Shown: positions 15,404 through 22,740 of the stretch, in pieces
Position numbering within the stretch: the first letter of the stretch is position 1
Layout of the letters: the number at the start of each line of letters is the position of its first letter
Assembly (NCBI GenBank): GCA_003156595.1
Contig: PMHH01000112.1
Location: 251 to 47,208 of the forward strand
DNA length: 46,958 nucleotides
Direction of reading: 5' to 3'
Source: Acidimicrobiaceae bacterium
Lineage (GTDB): Bacteria > Actinomycetota > Acidimicrobiia > Acidimicrobiales > Palsa-688
Made by a program: the position numbers and the translations under genes
Notes under the pieces: model-generated
Told to the model about the DNA's origin: nothing
The model's input: the letters and a program-made list of their open reading frames with translations, nothing else
Database searches by the model: none

Positions 15404-16060
15404 CTTTTTCCTCCCTGGTTGTCACGCATCTCGCTGTGCGCTACCAAGGACCGGAGCTGCGCTCCCGGGAGGGTGCCGGCGTTAAGGGCAGAGTCCAACA
15501 CGGTGGGGGGTATAAAGTCCGTGTCACTCTGCACGGTAGCACCCCGGCCGCAAGAATGGGTTGTCAGGTATATATCTCGCGATCCTCCCAGATGATCTCG
15601 ATGCAGTGACGGGGTTGTCGACCCGCTCAATTAGGACGATGAGGAGGACTCAATTAGGACGCAAGGAGGACCTAATTAGGACGAAGAGGAGGGCGACAGG
15701 ACAGTGTCAGTCGGTCGCATATTCCTGCTATGCGTATCCGTATCGTTGTTCGTCCTTGGTCGGAACCACCAGTCCTGCCGAGCGTCACCCGCCGAACATC
15801 TTCACCCCCGGATCTCGAAGTTCGTAGTCAAATAGGACTATGGGCCAGCAGTACCCAATCGAGATCACCGTATGGAACACCGATCAAACCCCAGACGGAA
15901 GATAGGGAGAATCGGCGTCAAGCCATACCCTCACACCGCCTACTCCGTCCTGGTCACACCGTTGTTCCGAAGTCGAATTTGGGGACGGTTCCTGCGGTTC
16001 TTACGGTGGCTCGGGTTAACGAATATTCGCCCCGGAGGGATTACCACGGGCGGCGGCACT
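15404..16060. other. Gene-free, comparatively AT-rich region
   Basis: About 650 bases between the divergently placed 5' side of the secreted protein and the 3' end of the hydrolase at 16061. Six-frame reading finds only short open frames with no recognisable domain. Base composition is visibly lower in GC than the surroundings. It contains the tandem repeats at 15626-15692, a further related site at 15828-15838 and a small dyad CCGTG/CACGG near 15521-15538. It must hold the promoter for the leftward gene; I could not fix its boxes. Confidence 0.5.
15626..15692. repeat. Three tandem 22-23 bp repeats with AATTAGGAC core
   Basis: Units at 15626-15648, 15649-15670 and 15671-15692 share C(T/C)(C/T)AATTAGGACG followed by a GA-rich AGGAGG tail. 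A looser copy of the core, TCAAATAGGAC, is at 15828-15838. A spacing of about two helical turns puts every copy on the same face of the helix, as expected for an array of protein binding sites. They lie 220-290 bases upstream of the leader ORF of the secreted protein. A regulator array or the trace of a small duplication are both possible. Confidence 0.7.
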
Positions 16061-17044
16061 CTAAGCGCCCGCCAGGGACGCCAGGAAGCGAGTGAGGAGC
16101 GCGTTGACCTCCGCTGGCCGTTCCAGACCGATGAGATGACCGGCCTCGGGGATCATGGCCACCTCCCGCAGGTCAGGCACCCGGGACCGCATCATGGCGA
16201 TGGGGTCCATGCCGCTGAAGCCCTCCATGTCGCAGTCGCGCTCGCCGTACATGAAGAAGGCGGGCACCTCGACCTTGGCGTCGGCGAAGGCCTCCGTGGC
16301 CTCCCAGTTGAGGTCGAGGGCCCGGTACCAGTTGAGGCCTCCCGTGAAACCGGTCCGAGTGAACTCCGAGGCGAACACTTCGAACTCGTCGGCCGTCATC
16401 CACGACCACGGGTGGGGCGGCGCCTCGGGCAGCACGTCCAGGTAGCCGTTGCCTTCGTGGGGGAACCGCCACGTGTCCAGGTAGTGGTATTCACCGCTGA
16501 GCGCCCAGTAGATGCGGGACAGGAAATCACGGGGCCGGTTGCCGAGCTCGGCATCCGCGGGTCCGGGGTTCTGGAAATAGTGCAAGTGCAGGAAGTGCTT
16601 CTCAGCCATCCTGGCCCACATCTCGCTCGGGCGACGACGCGACCGCCCCACATATGGGTTGTTGCACACGACCACGGCCCGGACCCGGTCGGGCACCCGG
16701 AGGGCGAGCTCCCAAACCAGGGCGGCCCCGAAGTCCAACCCGACGAAGACGGCCTGCTCCTCCCCGATGTCGTCGAGGAGGCCCATCAGGTCGGCGATGG
16801 CCTGCTCGTTGGTGTACGCCGCCACCCCCGCGGGAGCGTCGCTGCGCCCGTAGCCGCGCATATCGGGAGCGATCGCCCGATAGCCGGCGCCGGCCACGAC
16901 CGGCAGCTGGTGATGCCACACATACCAGACGTGCGGGAACCCATGGCAGAAGACCACTGGCGGGCCGTCACCCTGCTCCGCCACGTGCAGGCTGATGCCG
17001 TTGGTGGTGACCTGGCGGTGCCGAAGCGGAGAAGTGGTGTCCAT
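16061..17044 (-). CDS. Alpha/beta hydrolase, epoxide-hydrolase type
   Basis: 327 residues, normal for soluble epoxide hydrolases and haloalkane dehalogenase relatives. The oxyanion motif HGFP is at 34-37, the nucleophile elbow GLDFGA places Asp104 as nucleophile, and His303 in EAGHLIGLERP is the base. A cap domain follows the nucleophile and includes a Tyr-rich stretch (GEYHYLDTW) of the kind that activates the epoxide oxygen. An aspartate nucleophile points to epoxide or C-halogen hydrolysis, not ester cleavage. Cytoplasmic, no signal peptide. It sits 12 bases downstream of the Ada-AlkA gene on the same strand and may share its transcript. The substrate is unknown. Confidence 0.85.
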   Translation of the reverse strand: MDTTSPLRHRQVTTNGISLHVAEQGDGPPVVFCHGFPHVWYVWHHQLPVVAGAGYRAIAPDMRGYGRSDAPAGVAAYTNEQAIADLMGLLDDIGEEQAVFVGLDFGAALVWELALRVPDRVRAVVVCNNPYVGRSRRRPSEMWARMAEKHFLHLHYFQNPGPADAELGNRPRDFLSRIYWALSGEYHYLDTWRFPHEGNGYLDVLPEAPPHPWSWMTADEFEVFASEFTRTGFTGGLNWYRALDLNWEATEAFADAKVEVPAFFMYGERDCDMEGFSGMDPIAMMRSRVPDLREVAMIPEAGHLIGLERPAEVNALLTRFLASLAGA

Positions 17045-17056
17045 GGGCCGCTGATC

Positions 17057-18580
17057 TTAGGAGGAGGCGGCCCAGAGATAGGTGGTCGCCAGGGCCCGCC
17101 ACGGGCGCCACCGCTCATCAGGACGGTCGCCGAACCGGCCCCGCGTGGCCCGGCCGGCGCTGGCCTCCAGCGCCCGCCGAACACCCAGATCGGTGGCGGG
17201 AAAGGCATCGGGCTCGCCGAGGCGCAAAGCCACGTAATGCGCCGTCCACGGTCCCAGTCCGGCAATAGCGGAGATCGAGGAGACCAGTTCGTCGAGACCG
17301 ACGCTGCGATCAAGGCGGACGACGCCGGCGCTGACGGCCTGGGCGAAGGCCGCGATCCCGTCCTCCCGGGCGTGCGTTAGCCCGAGGCCGGTCAGATCGG
17401 CGCCGGCCAGCGTCTCAGGCGAGGGGAACGTGTGGGTGAGGCCCATCGGACCCAGGCCGGGCACGGGCGTGCCAAGGCGCTCGACGAGGCGACCAGTGAT
17501 GGTCGTCGCCCCGGCAATCGATACTTGCTGGCCGATGATCGCCCGCACCCCGGTCTCGAAAGGATCCCACGTCCCCGGGACCCGCAGTCCGGGGCGAGTG
17601 CCGATCAGGGGAGCGAGGATTGGGTCGTCCGTCAACAGGCCGAGCGGCTCGTCCAGGTCGAAGTCGAGGCTGGCGATCCGGCGGGCCCGGTGCACCAGAT
17701 GGATCAGATCCTCCCAGTGGGGCAGATGGGCCCGAAGCACCAGGTGCTCGGGTCCTCCCGGCATCAGCTCGAGCACCCCCGGGTCGCCGGCGACCACGAC
17801 TGTCCGCCGGTAGGTGTCCCCCTCGACCTGCTCGACTCCGGGGATGGCCCGAGCCCGGAAATAGCCGAGCAGCGCCTCCCAATCGAGGGGCCCTCGGTAC
17901 GGCAACCGCAGAGCCAGACCACCGTCGGCGACGAGGCGGTCGGTGACCCGCCGGCGGGCCCGCAGCTCGCCCGGGGTGGCCCGAAAGACGTCGTGGCAGG
18001 CCCGGTTGAGCTGGCGGACGCTCCCGAACCCCGAAGCGAAGGCGATGTCAGCGATGGGCAGATCCGTGTCGTCGAGGAGTCGGCGAGCGAAGTGGGAACG
18101 CCGGGATCGGGCGAGCTCATCAGGCGTTACTCCGAGTTGAGCGGTGAAAAGACGCCGCAGGTGGCGGCTCGACACCCCCAAGCGACCCGCCAGATGGTCC
18201 TCGGTCCGGCCGTCGAGCGCGCCGTCGGTGATCAACTGCACGGCCCGGCAGACGAGTTCAGGGCCGGTCCATGACAGGGGCTGCGCGGCCCGGTAGGGGC
18301 GGCAGCGCAGGCAGGGCCGAAAGCCGTCGGCCTCGGCGGCGGCAGCCAGCGCATACGCCCGGACATTGCTGGCATGAGGCCGCCCGGCGCATCCTGGCCG
18401 GCAATAGATACCAGTGGTGACTACGGCTGAAAGTGGTTCCACCAGGACAGGTATACCGGTCCCCAGTCCATCGCGCTGGACGGATCCGGACAGACCGATC
18501 AGCCTGTCCGGATATGGCACGCATCGGCGGGCGCCAAGCGGCACCATGGGGACCATGATCGCATCCGAGATTACCGCCAC
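17057..18580 (-). CDS. alkA: Ada methyl-phosphotriester domain / AraC HTH / AlkA glycosylase fusion
   Basis: One chain combines three repair modules. The Ada zinc domain has Cys60, Cys64, Cys90 and Cys93 (numbered from the 18580 start; TTGIYCRPGC and RPCLRCRPY); the first cysteine accepts methyl groups from DNA phosphotriesters and turns the protein into an activator. An AraC-type helix-turn-helix pair (about 105-205) follows, then the AlkA 3-methyladenine glycosylase (about 215-507) with helix-hairpin-helix GLGPWTAHY and catalytic Asp in FPATDLGV. Mycobacterial AlkA has the same fusion beside ogt. The start is uncertain: the first 46 residues of the longest frame are not Ada-like and cover the dyads at 18445-18513; a GTG at 18442 begins next to the conserved part. 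Confidence 0.92.
   Translation of the reverse strand: MAVISDAIMVPMVPLGARRCVPYPDRLIGLSGSVQRDGLGTGIPVLVEPLSAVVTTGIYCRPGCAGRPHASNVRAYALAAAAEADGFRPCLRCRPYRAAQPLSWTGPELVCRAVQLITDGALDGRTEDHLAGRLGVSSRHLRRLFTAQLGVTPDELARSRRSHFARRLLDDTDLPIADIAFASGFGSVRQLNRACHDVFRATPGELRARRRVTDRLVADGGLALRLPYRGPLDWEALLGYFRARAIPGVEQVEGDTYRRTVVVAGDPGVLELMPGGPEHLVLRAHLPHWEDLIHLVHRARRIASLDFDLDEPLGLLTDDPILAPLIGTRPGLRVPGTWDPFETGVRAIIGQQVSIAGATTITGRLVERLGTPVPGLGPMGLTHTFPSPETLAGADLTGLGLTHAREDGIAAFAQAVSAGVVRLDRSVGLDELVSSISAIAGLGPWTAHYVALRLGEPDAFPATDLGVRRALEASAGRATRGRFGDRPDERWRPWRALATTYLWAASS
18445..18513. promoter_or_regulatory. Dyad-rich operator/promoter region between alkA and ogt
   Basis: Three dyads in 69 bases: an 18-mer at 18445-18462 with perfect core GGTATACC and flanking GGAC/GTCC; GTCCA-6-TGGAC at 18466-18481; and ATCCGGACAG-10-CTGTCCGGAT at 18484-18513, a perfect 10-bp arm pair. 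They lie between the conserved starts of two divergent alkylation-repair genes, one of which is an AraC-type regulator, so binding by that Ada-like protein is plausible. Which dyad matters is not known. Confidence 0.5.
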
Positions 18581-19076
18581 CAGCTTTCGCCACCTCGACT
18601 CCCCGCTGGGCCGGATCCGCCTCGTCGGTCACGACGGGGTGCTGACCGGGCTGTACCTGGCCGATCACCACCGGTGCCCGCCGGCGCTGGCCGACTGGAC
18701 GCTCGATGAGCACGCCTTCGACGACGTAGGGCAGCAGCTTGACGCGTACTTCGCGGGGACCCGGCAGGATTTCACCGTATCCCTAGAACTGCACGGCAGC
18801 CCGTTCCAGGTCGAGGTATGGACCGCCCTACGGGCCATCCCGTACGGCGAGACCACCAGCTATGCCAGGATCGCCGATGCCGTCGGCCGCCCCGCAGCCG
18901 TGCGGGCGGTCGGCGCGGCCAACGGGCGCAACCCCATCTCGATCATCGTTCCGTGCCACCGGGTGATCGGTGCCGACGGGAGCCTCACCGGTTACGGCTG
19001 GGGCGTCGAGCACAAGGCCTGGCTGCTCGACCTCGAGCGCGACCCGGCGTCGAGATTGTTCGCCCCGCTCCCCTGA
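18555..19076 (+). CDS. ogt: Methylated-DNA--protein-cysteine methyltransferase
   Basis: 173 residues from the ATG at 18555 (an in-frame ATG at 18546 is the alternative). The suicide acceptor Cys134 lies in IIVPCHRVIG, preceded by the recognition-helix region with YGETTSYARIA and RAVGAANGRNP, all diagnostic of Ogt/MGMT. It removes O6-alkyl groups from guanine in one irreversible step. It is divergent from the Ada-AlkA gene, across a dyad-rich spacer, as in mycobacteria where alkA and ogt are linked. Its stop abuts the convergent DedA gene with no spacer. The longest open frame reaches further upstream, but those residues are not conserved in the family. Confidence 0.93.
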   Translation: MIASEITATSFRHLDSPLGRIRLVGHDGVLTGLYLADHHRCPPALADWTLDEHAFDDVGQQLDAYFAGTRQDFTVSLELHGSPFQVEVWTALRAIPYGETTSYARIADAVGRPAAVRAVGAANGRNPISIIVPCHRVIGADGSLTGYGWGVEHKAWLLDLERDPASRLFAPLP

Positions 19077-19706
19077 TCAGTCGTCGGCCAGGGGACCCGG
19101 ATAGGCGGCCTCGGCGACGAGGGTGAGGCGGGCTGTGTGGCGGCGCACCACCACGATCGCGGTGACGATGACCACCACCGCGACCGCGCCGAGGACAATG
19201 TCGACGGGGCGGGAGTCGTGGCGAAGAGAGTTGCCGATGGCGTACGACCCGAAGGCCCAGATGGCGGCCCACCCGACCGCCCCGGCCGTGTTGAACAGCG
19301 TGAAGCTGCGCCAGCGCATCCGGTTGGTGCCGGCGAGGAACCCGGCGTAAGTACGTAGCACTATCACGAAGCGGCCGAAGAATACGACCATCCACCCATA
19401 GCGATCGAAGATGTACCGGCCGATCTTGATCTCGGCTTCGTCGATGCGGATGTAGTGGCCGTACCGGCGCAGCAACCGGTACCCGCCCTTGTCCCCGATC
19501 TGGAATCCGATGTTGCTACCGATGATGGCCCCGGCGGCGGCAACGGCGAAGATGACCCACACCGACAACCGGTGGGTGTGGCCGGCGTAGGTGCCCGCCG
19601 CCACGACGACGGTCTCGCCGGGAATGGGAATCCCCAGACTCTCCAAGGCGACCAGTCCGAATACGGCCCAATAGCCATAGGTGCTGATCAGGTGGTTGGC
19701 GTCCAC
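19077..19706 (-). CDS. DedA-family membrane protein
   Basis: 209 residues with about five hydrophobic segments. The DedA/SNARE-associated signature is present: ESLGIPIPGETVVVAAG in the first half, and the pair FFGRFVIVLRTYAGFLAGTNRM in the second, with the conserved Arg residues. DedA proteins are polytopic flippase-like proteins acting on undecaprenyl phosphate or phospholipids, required for normal envelope function. The start is a GTG at 19706. It is followed upstream by the cation exporter gene on the same strand, 19 bases away, and the two may be co-transcribed; no functional link is evident. Confidence 0.9.
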   Translation of the reverse strand: MDANHLISTYGYWAVFGLVALESLGIPIPGETVVVAAGTYAGHTHRLSVWVIFAVAAAGAIIGSNIGFQIGDKGGYRLLRRYGHYIRIDEAEIKIGRYIFDRYGWMVVFFGRFVIVLRTYAGFLAGTNRMRWRSFTLFNTAGAVGWAAIWAFGSYAIGNSLRHDSRPVDIVLGAVAVVVIVTAIVVVRRHTARLTLVAEAAYPGPLADD

Positions 19707-19725
19707 GGCACAGGGTAACCCCGAG

Positions 19726-20664
19726 CTAACAGTGGTTGCCCGGCTCGTGGTCGTAGTGGCTGGCCGGCTCGAGCTGGAAGGTGGAGTGCTCGACGTCGAA
19801 GTGACCCGACAGGCAACCTTGAAGCTCGTCGAGGACCTGTGGGGCGTGGCCGTCGAGGAAGCAGGAATCGTCGATCACGATGTGGGCCGAGATGGCAGGC
19901 AGGTCGGACGTCACCGTCCACACGTGAAGATCGTGCACGTCGAGAACGTGGGCGGGTTCGAGGAGATGGGCGCGGACGTCGGCCAGGTCGACCGCTTCTG
20001 GAGCGGCTTCGAGCAGGACCCGCAGCGAGGCCTTCAGCAGCATCCACGACGCCCGCAGCATGAGGGCCACGACGACCAACGAGGCGATGGCGTCGGCTCG
20101 CTCGAATCCGGCGGTAACGATGAGGACGCCGGCGATCAGGGTGGCGACGAAGCCGTACAGGTCGGTCAGGATGTGCTGGAACGCCCCCTCGACGTTGAGA
20201 CTCGACCGATTGGCTCGGGCCAGCACCCAGGCGGCGACCAGGTTGACCACGATGCCCACAGCGGCCACGATGAGGACGGGAAGGCCGTGCACAGTCGGTG
20301 GGTTGATCAACCTTCGGACTGACACGAAGGCGACGACCGCTGCGACAACGAGCAGGGTGATCCCGTTGCCTGCCGCAGAGAGAATCTCGGCTCGCTTGAA
20401 CCCGAACGTCCACGGACCTGACGCGGGGCGGTCCGCCAGGTGCCAAGCCCACAGGGCGGCGCCGATCGCCCCGGCGTCGGCGAGCATGTGGCCCGCATCG
20501 GCGAGCAGGGCGAGCGATCCCGAAACCACGGCCACCGTGACCTCAACGATCATGAACCCGACGATTAAGGCCAATGCCGTGGCCAGGTAGCGGCGGTCGG
20601 CGTCGGACCTCACCCGGTGCGAGTGGGGCGCGGTGCCTATGCGATGGTGATGGTGGTCGCCCAC
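19726..20664 (-). CDS. Cation diffusion facilitator (CzcD/ZitB type)
   Basis: 312 residues, a standard CDF transporter. The N-terminus is His-rich (GDHHHHRIG), six membrane spans follow, and the metal sites are visible as HxxxD in DAGHMLADAG (span 2) and HILTDLYGF (span 5). The C-terminal cytoplasmic domain has the CDF fold with HDLHVWTVTSDLPAISAHIVID. CDF proteins export Zn2+, and sometimes Co2+, Cd2+ or Mn2+, in exchange for protons. The HxxxD sets favour zinc or cadmium. GTG start at 20664, divergent from the unknown gene at 20712 with less than 50 bases between them. Confidence 0.92.
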   Translation of the reverse strand: MGDHHHHRIGTAPHSHRVRSDADRRYLATALALIVGFMIVEVTVAVVSGSLALLADAGHMLADAGAIGAALWAWHLADRPASGPWTFGFKRAEILSAAGNGITLLVVAAVVAFVSVRRLINPPTVHGLPVLIVAAVGIVVNLVAAWVLARANRSSLNVEGAFQHILTDLYGFVATLIAGVLIVTAGFERADAIASLVVVALMLRASWMLLKASLRVLLEAAPEAVDLADVRAHLLEPAHVLDVHDLHVWTVTSDLPAISAHIVIDDSCFLDGHAPQVLDELQGCLSGHFDVEHSTFQLEPASHYDHEPGNHC

Positions 20665-20711
20665 CCAGCGGAGGTTACGGCGTAGCGCACCCGATGTGGA
20701 AGGGTAAAGGC

Positions 20712-21839
20712 GTGTTGACCCCGTTTGACGACTATCCGGTCCACCAGACCTCCCTCCCGCTCGCCCACGCCGGCGGCGGGCATCCGGACCACTACGACCG
20801 CTTCTGGTTTAACGGCTACCGCGACGACCTGTACTTCGCGGTGGCCCTCGGCACCTACCCGAACCGTGACGTCATCGACGCCGCCTTCTCGACCGTCTAC
20901 GGCGGCGTCCAACGATCGGTGTTCGCGTCCGGGCGACTCCCACTCGACCGCAGCGAAACGCGCATCGGGCCCATTCGAATCGAGATCGTAGAGCCGCTCC
21001 GGGTCAACCGGGTCCGCGTCGACGCACCCGAGCAAGGGATCGTCGCCGACCTGATCTTCACGGCTCGTACGGCCGCCTACGAGGAACCCCGGCAGGTCCG
21101 CTGGGCCGGTCACCGCCTTGCCATGGACGTAACTCGGGCGACCCAACTCGGCTCGTGGTCCGGCCGGCTGCGCACCGGCGACACCAGCCTCGACTTCCCA
21201 GCCGCGAAAGGATCGGACGCCGTTGTGTACGGCACCAAAGACCGCTCCTGGGGCATCCGGCCTGTTGGCGACCCAACGCCGAGCGCCCCTGCGGCCGGCG
21301 AGGCGCAGATCTTCTTCCTCTGGGCGCCCGTCAACTTCGGCGACCGTTGCCTTCATTACATGGTGTTCGAGGACGCCGCCGGCCAGCCCTGGTCCGAGAC
21401 GGCAGCCGTGCTCCCCGTGATCGGTCCAGAGGTGGCCGTGTTCGGCCCAGGTACGGCAGCCCAACCGCTGCGGCGGGTCGAGCACGCCATCGATTGGGCA
21501 CCGGGGCTTCGCCGCTCGAAGTCCGCCCGGCTGACCTTGCACCTGCCGGCGGGCGGCACTGAGCACGTCGAGCTCGATCCGCTACTGACCTTCCGGATGC
21601 GCGGCGCCGGCTACTTCCATCCGGTGTGGACCCACGGCCGCTGGCATCAGGAGTTGTCGGTCGGCGGAGAAGAGCACCGCGTGGAGGAACTGGATTGCCT
21701 CGCCCTGGATTGCATCCACGTGCAGCAGGTCGTGAGAGCCAGCTGGGGCGAACGACGAGGGCTGGGGGTGCTGGAGCAGTTGGCGATCGGACCTCACGCC
21801 CCGAGCGGCTTCACCGATTTGCTCGGCCCATCACAGTGA
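20712..21839 (+). CDS. Lipocalin-like (CrtC/AttH-type) protein of unknown function
   Basis: 375 residues from the GTG at 20712, chosen because GGAAGG lies eight bases ahead; an ATG at 20694 is in frame. The chain is beta-rich with few hydrophobic helices and no signal peptide. Segments such as HYDRFWFNGYRDDLYFAVALG, a TLGSWSG-like motif (TQLGSWSG) and RMRGAGYFHPVWTHG recall the two-domain lipocalin-like proteins related to hydroxyneurosporene synthase CrtC and AttH that are common near actinobacterial lipid or steroid genes. No active site can be named. It could bind or modify a hydrophobic substrate. Function unknown. Confidence 0.6.
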   Translation: MLTPFDDYPVHQTSLPLAHAGGGHPDHYDRFWFNGYRDDLYFAVALGTYPNRDVIDAAFSTVYGGVQRSVFASGRLPLDRSETRIGPIRIEIVEPLRVNRVRVDAPEQGIVADLIFTARTAAYEEPRQVRWAGHRLAMDVTRATQLGSWSGRLRTGDTSLDFPAAKGSDAVVYGTKDRSWGIRPVGDPTPSAPAAGEAQIFFLWAPVNFGDRCLHYMVFEDAAGQPWSETAAVLPVIGPEVAVFGPGTAAQPLRRVEHAIDWAPGLRRSKSARLTLHLPAGGTEHVELDPLLTFRMRGAGYFHPVWTHGRWHQELSVGGEEHRVEELDCLALDCIHVQQVVRASWGERRGLGVLEQLAIGPHAPSGFTDLLGPSQ

Positions 21840-21846
21840 AGCCGCG

Positions 21847-22239
21847 TCAGGAGCCGTCGGCGTTGGCGTCGCGATAGCTCCGGTACACCGCGAGCAATGC
21901 CGTCTTCTGGGCATCAGTCAGGGCCGGGTCGGTACGGATGGCAGCCGCGGTGTCGGCGACCTCGCGATCGGCGGCGTCGCCTGAGTAGCCCTCGAAGAGG
22001 CCGGCCTCGGCCAGAAGTGTCTCGCCCGAGAGATTGAGCGCGGCAGCAATGGCCTTCAGCACGCGCACGGACGGCTCGTGCAGGCCGCGTTCGATCTGGC
22101 TCAGGTACGGGTTCGAGACCGCGGTCCGGGCGGCCATCTCGCGCAGCGACAGGTTGGCAAGCTGCCGCTGAGTGCGGATGAAGTCCCCGAGCAACTTGCG
22201 CTGGGTGGTCCAAGGGTCATCCGCCGGCATGGGCGCCAC
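21847..22239 (-). CDS. XRE-family regulator, Rv0474-like
   Basis: 130 residues. A helix-turn-helix of XRE type occupies about residues 17-72; LREMAARTAVSNPYLSQIERGLHEPSVRVLKAIAAAL is nearly the text-book form and strongly recalls M. tuberculosis Rv0474. A C-terminal helical segment of about 45 residues completes it. In mycobacteria Rv0474 precedes hbhA, and here an HBHA/phasin-like gene lies 80 bases upstream on the same strand, so local regulation of that gene is likely. The start may be the GTG at 22239 or the ATG at 22230. Confidence 0.88.
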   Translation of the reverse strand: MAPMPADDPWTTQRKLLGDFIRTQRQLANLSLREMAARTAVSNPYLSQIERGLHEPSVRVLKAIAAALNLSGETLLAEAGLFEGYSGDAADREVADTAAAIRTDPALTDAQKTALLAVYRSYRDANADGS

Positions 22240-22320
22240 AACCTACTTCGCGGCGCGACAAGGCCGGGCGGGGATCTCCCCGCCCGGTCGGCGTCGATGC
22301 GAGCCCAGCCGGCAGCGCCG

Positions 22321-22626
22321 TCAGGCGACCTTGCTGGCCTTCGGCGCCGGCTTGGCGGCGCTCTTGGCGGGACGGTACGCCTCCATCAGCTTCACCGAGA
22401 ATTCCTTTTGGTTGGCCAGGAACTTCTCGGCGGTGACGAATGCGTTCTCGAGGATGCTCACCGGGTCGGGAAGCTGCTCGGCGAAGGGCGACTCGGGCAG
22501 CTTCTCGGTAAAGGGCTTGGCCGTCTCGGCGAGGGCGTGAACGGTCGACAGGACCATTTCCTGGGCGGTGCTGAGGGCCTCGAGGACCTGGTCCGGGACG
22601 GCGTTGAAGGTGTCAGACAGGGACAT
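22321..22626 (-). CDS. Small HBHA/phasin-like helical protein
   Basis: 101 residues: a single amphipathic helical region (about 5-85, LSTAQEMVLSTVHALAETAKPF) and a Lys/Ala/Pro tail (RPAKSAAKPAPKASKVA). Such a build resembles mycobacterial heparin-binding haemagglutinin HBHA in miniature, and also granule-binding phasins. HBHA binds surfaces or lipid bodies through its lysine-rich end. The adjacent XRE regulator of Rv0474 type supports the HBHA comparison. AAGGAG precedes the ATG by a good distance, and a near-consensus promoter lies 40-70 bases upstream, so it should be well expressed. Length is only half that of HBHA. Confidence 0.6.
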   Translation of the reverse strand: MSLSDTFNAVPDQVLEALSTAQEMVLSTVHALAETAKPFTEKLPESPFAEQLPDPVSILENAFVTAEKFLANQKEFSVKLMEAYRPAKSAAKPAPKASKVA

Positions 22627-22664
22627 GGAACGCTCCTTGGGAGGGGGTTGGATCGACTCTGCAT

Positions 22665-22694
22665 ACTATAACTAGCACCTGCGAGCTATGTCAA
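22665..22694 (-). promoter_or_regulatory. Near-consensus promoter of the HBHA-like gene
   Basis: On the minus strand TTGACA (22694-22689) and TATAGT (22670-22665) are separated by 18 bases. The surrounding bases are conspicuously AT-rich for this window. It points at the HBHA/phasin-like start at 22626 and is the best promoter match I found here. Confidence 0.65.
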
Positions 22695-22740
22695 GGGCCG
22701 ACACCGCGGCGGGCTGGTCTGCCTCCGGTATCGTCCGGTG

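Noticed and set aside
15400-15630. 76-codon minus-strand frame in the gene-free region
   Set aside because: No ribosome site or domain; it overlaps the leader and repeats.
15626-15692. Plasmid or chromosomal replication origin (iterons)
   Set aside because: No rep or dnaA gene and no DnaA boxes seen; three repeats alone are not enough.
15872-17380. 502-codon plus-strand frame antisense to the epoxide-hydrolase-like gene
   Set aside because: The minus frame has full alpha/beta-hydrolase motifs; the plus frame is His/Pro/Gly/Glu-rich shadow sequence.
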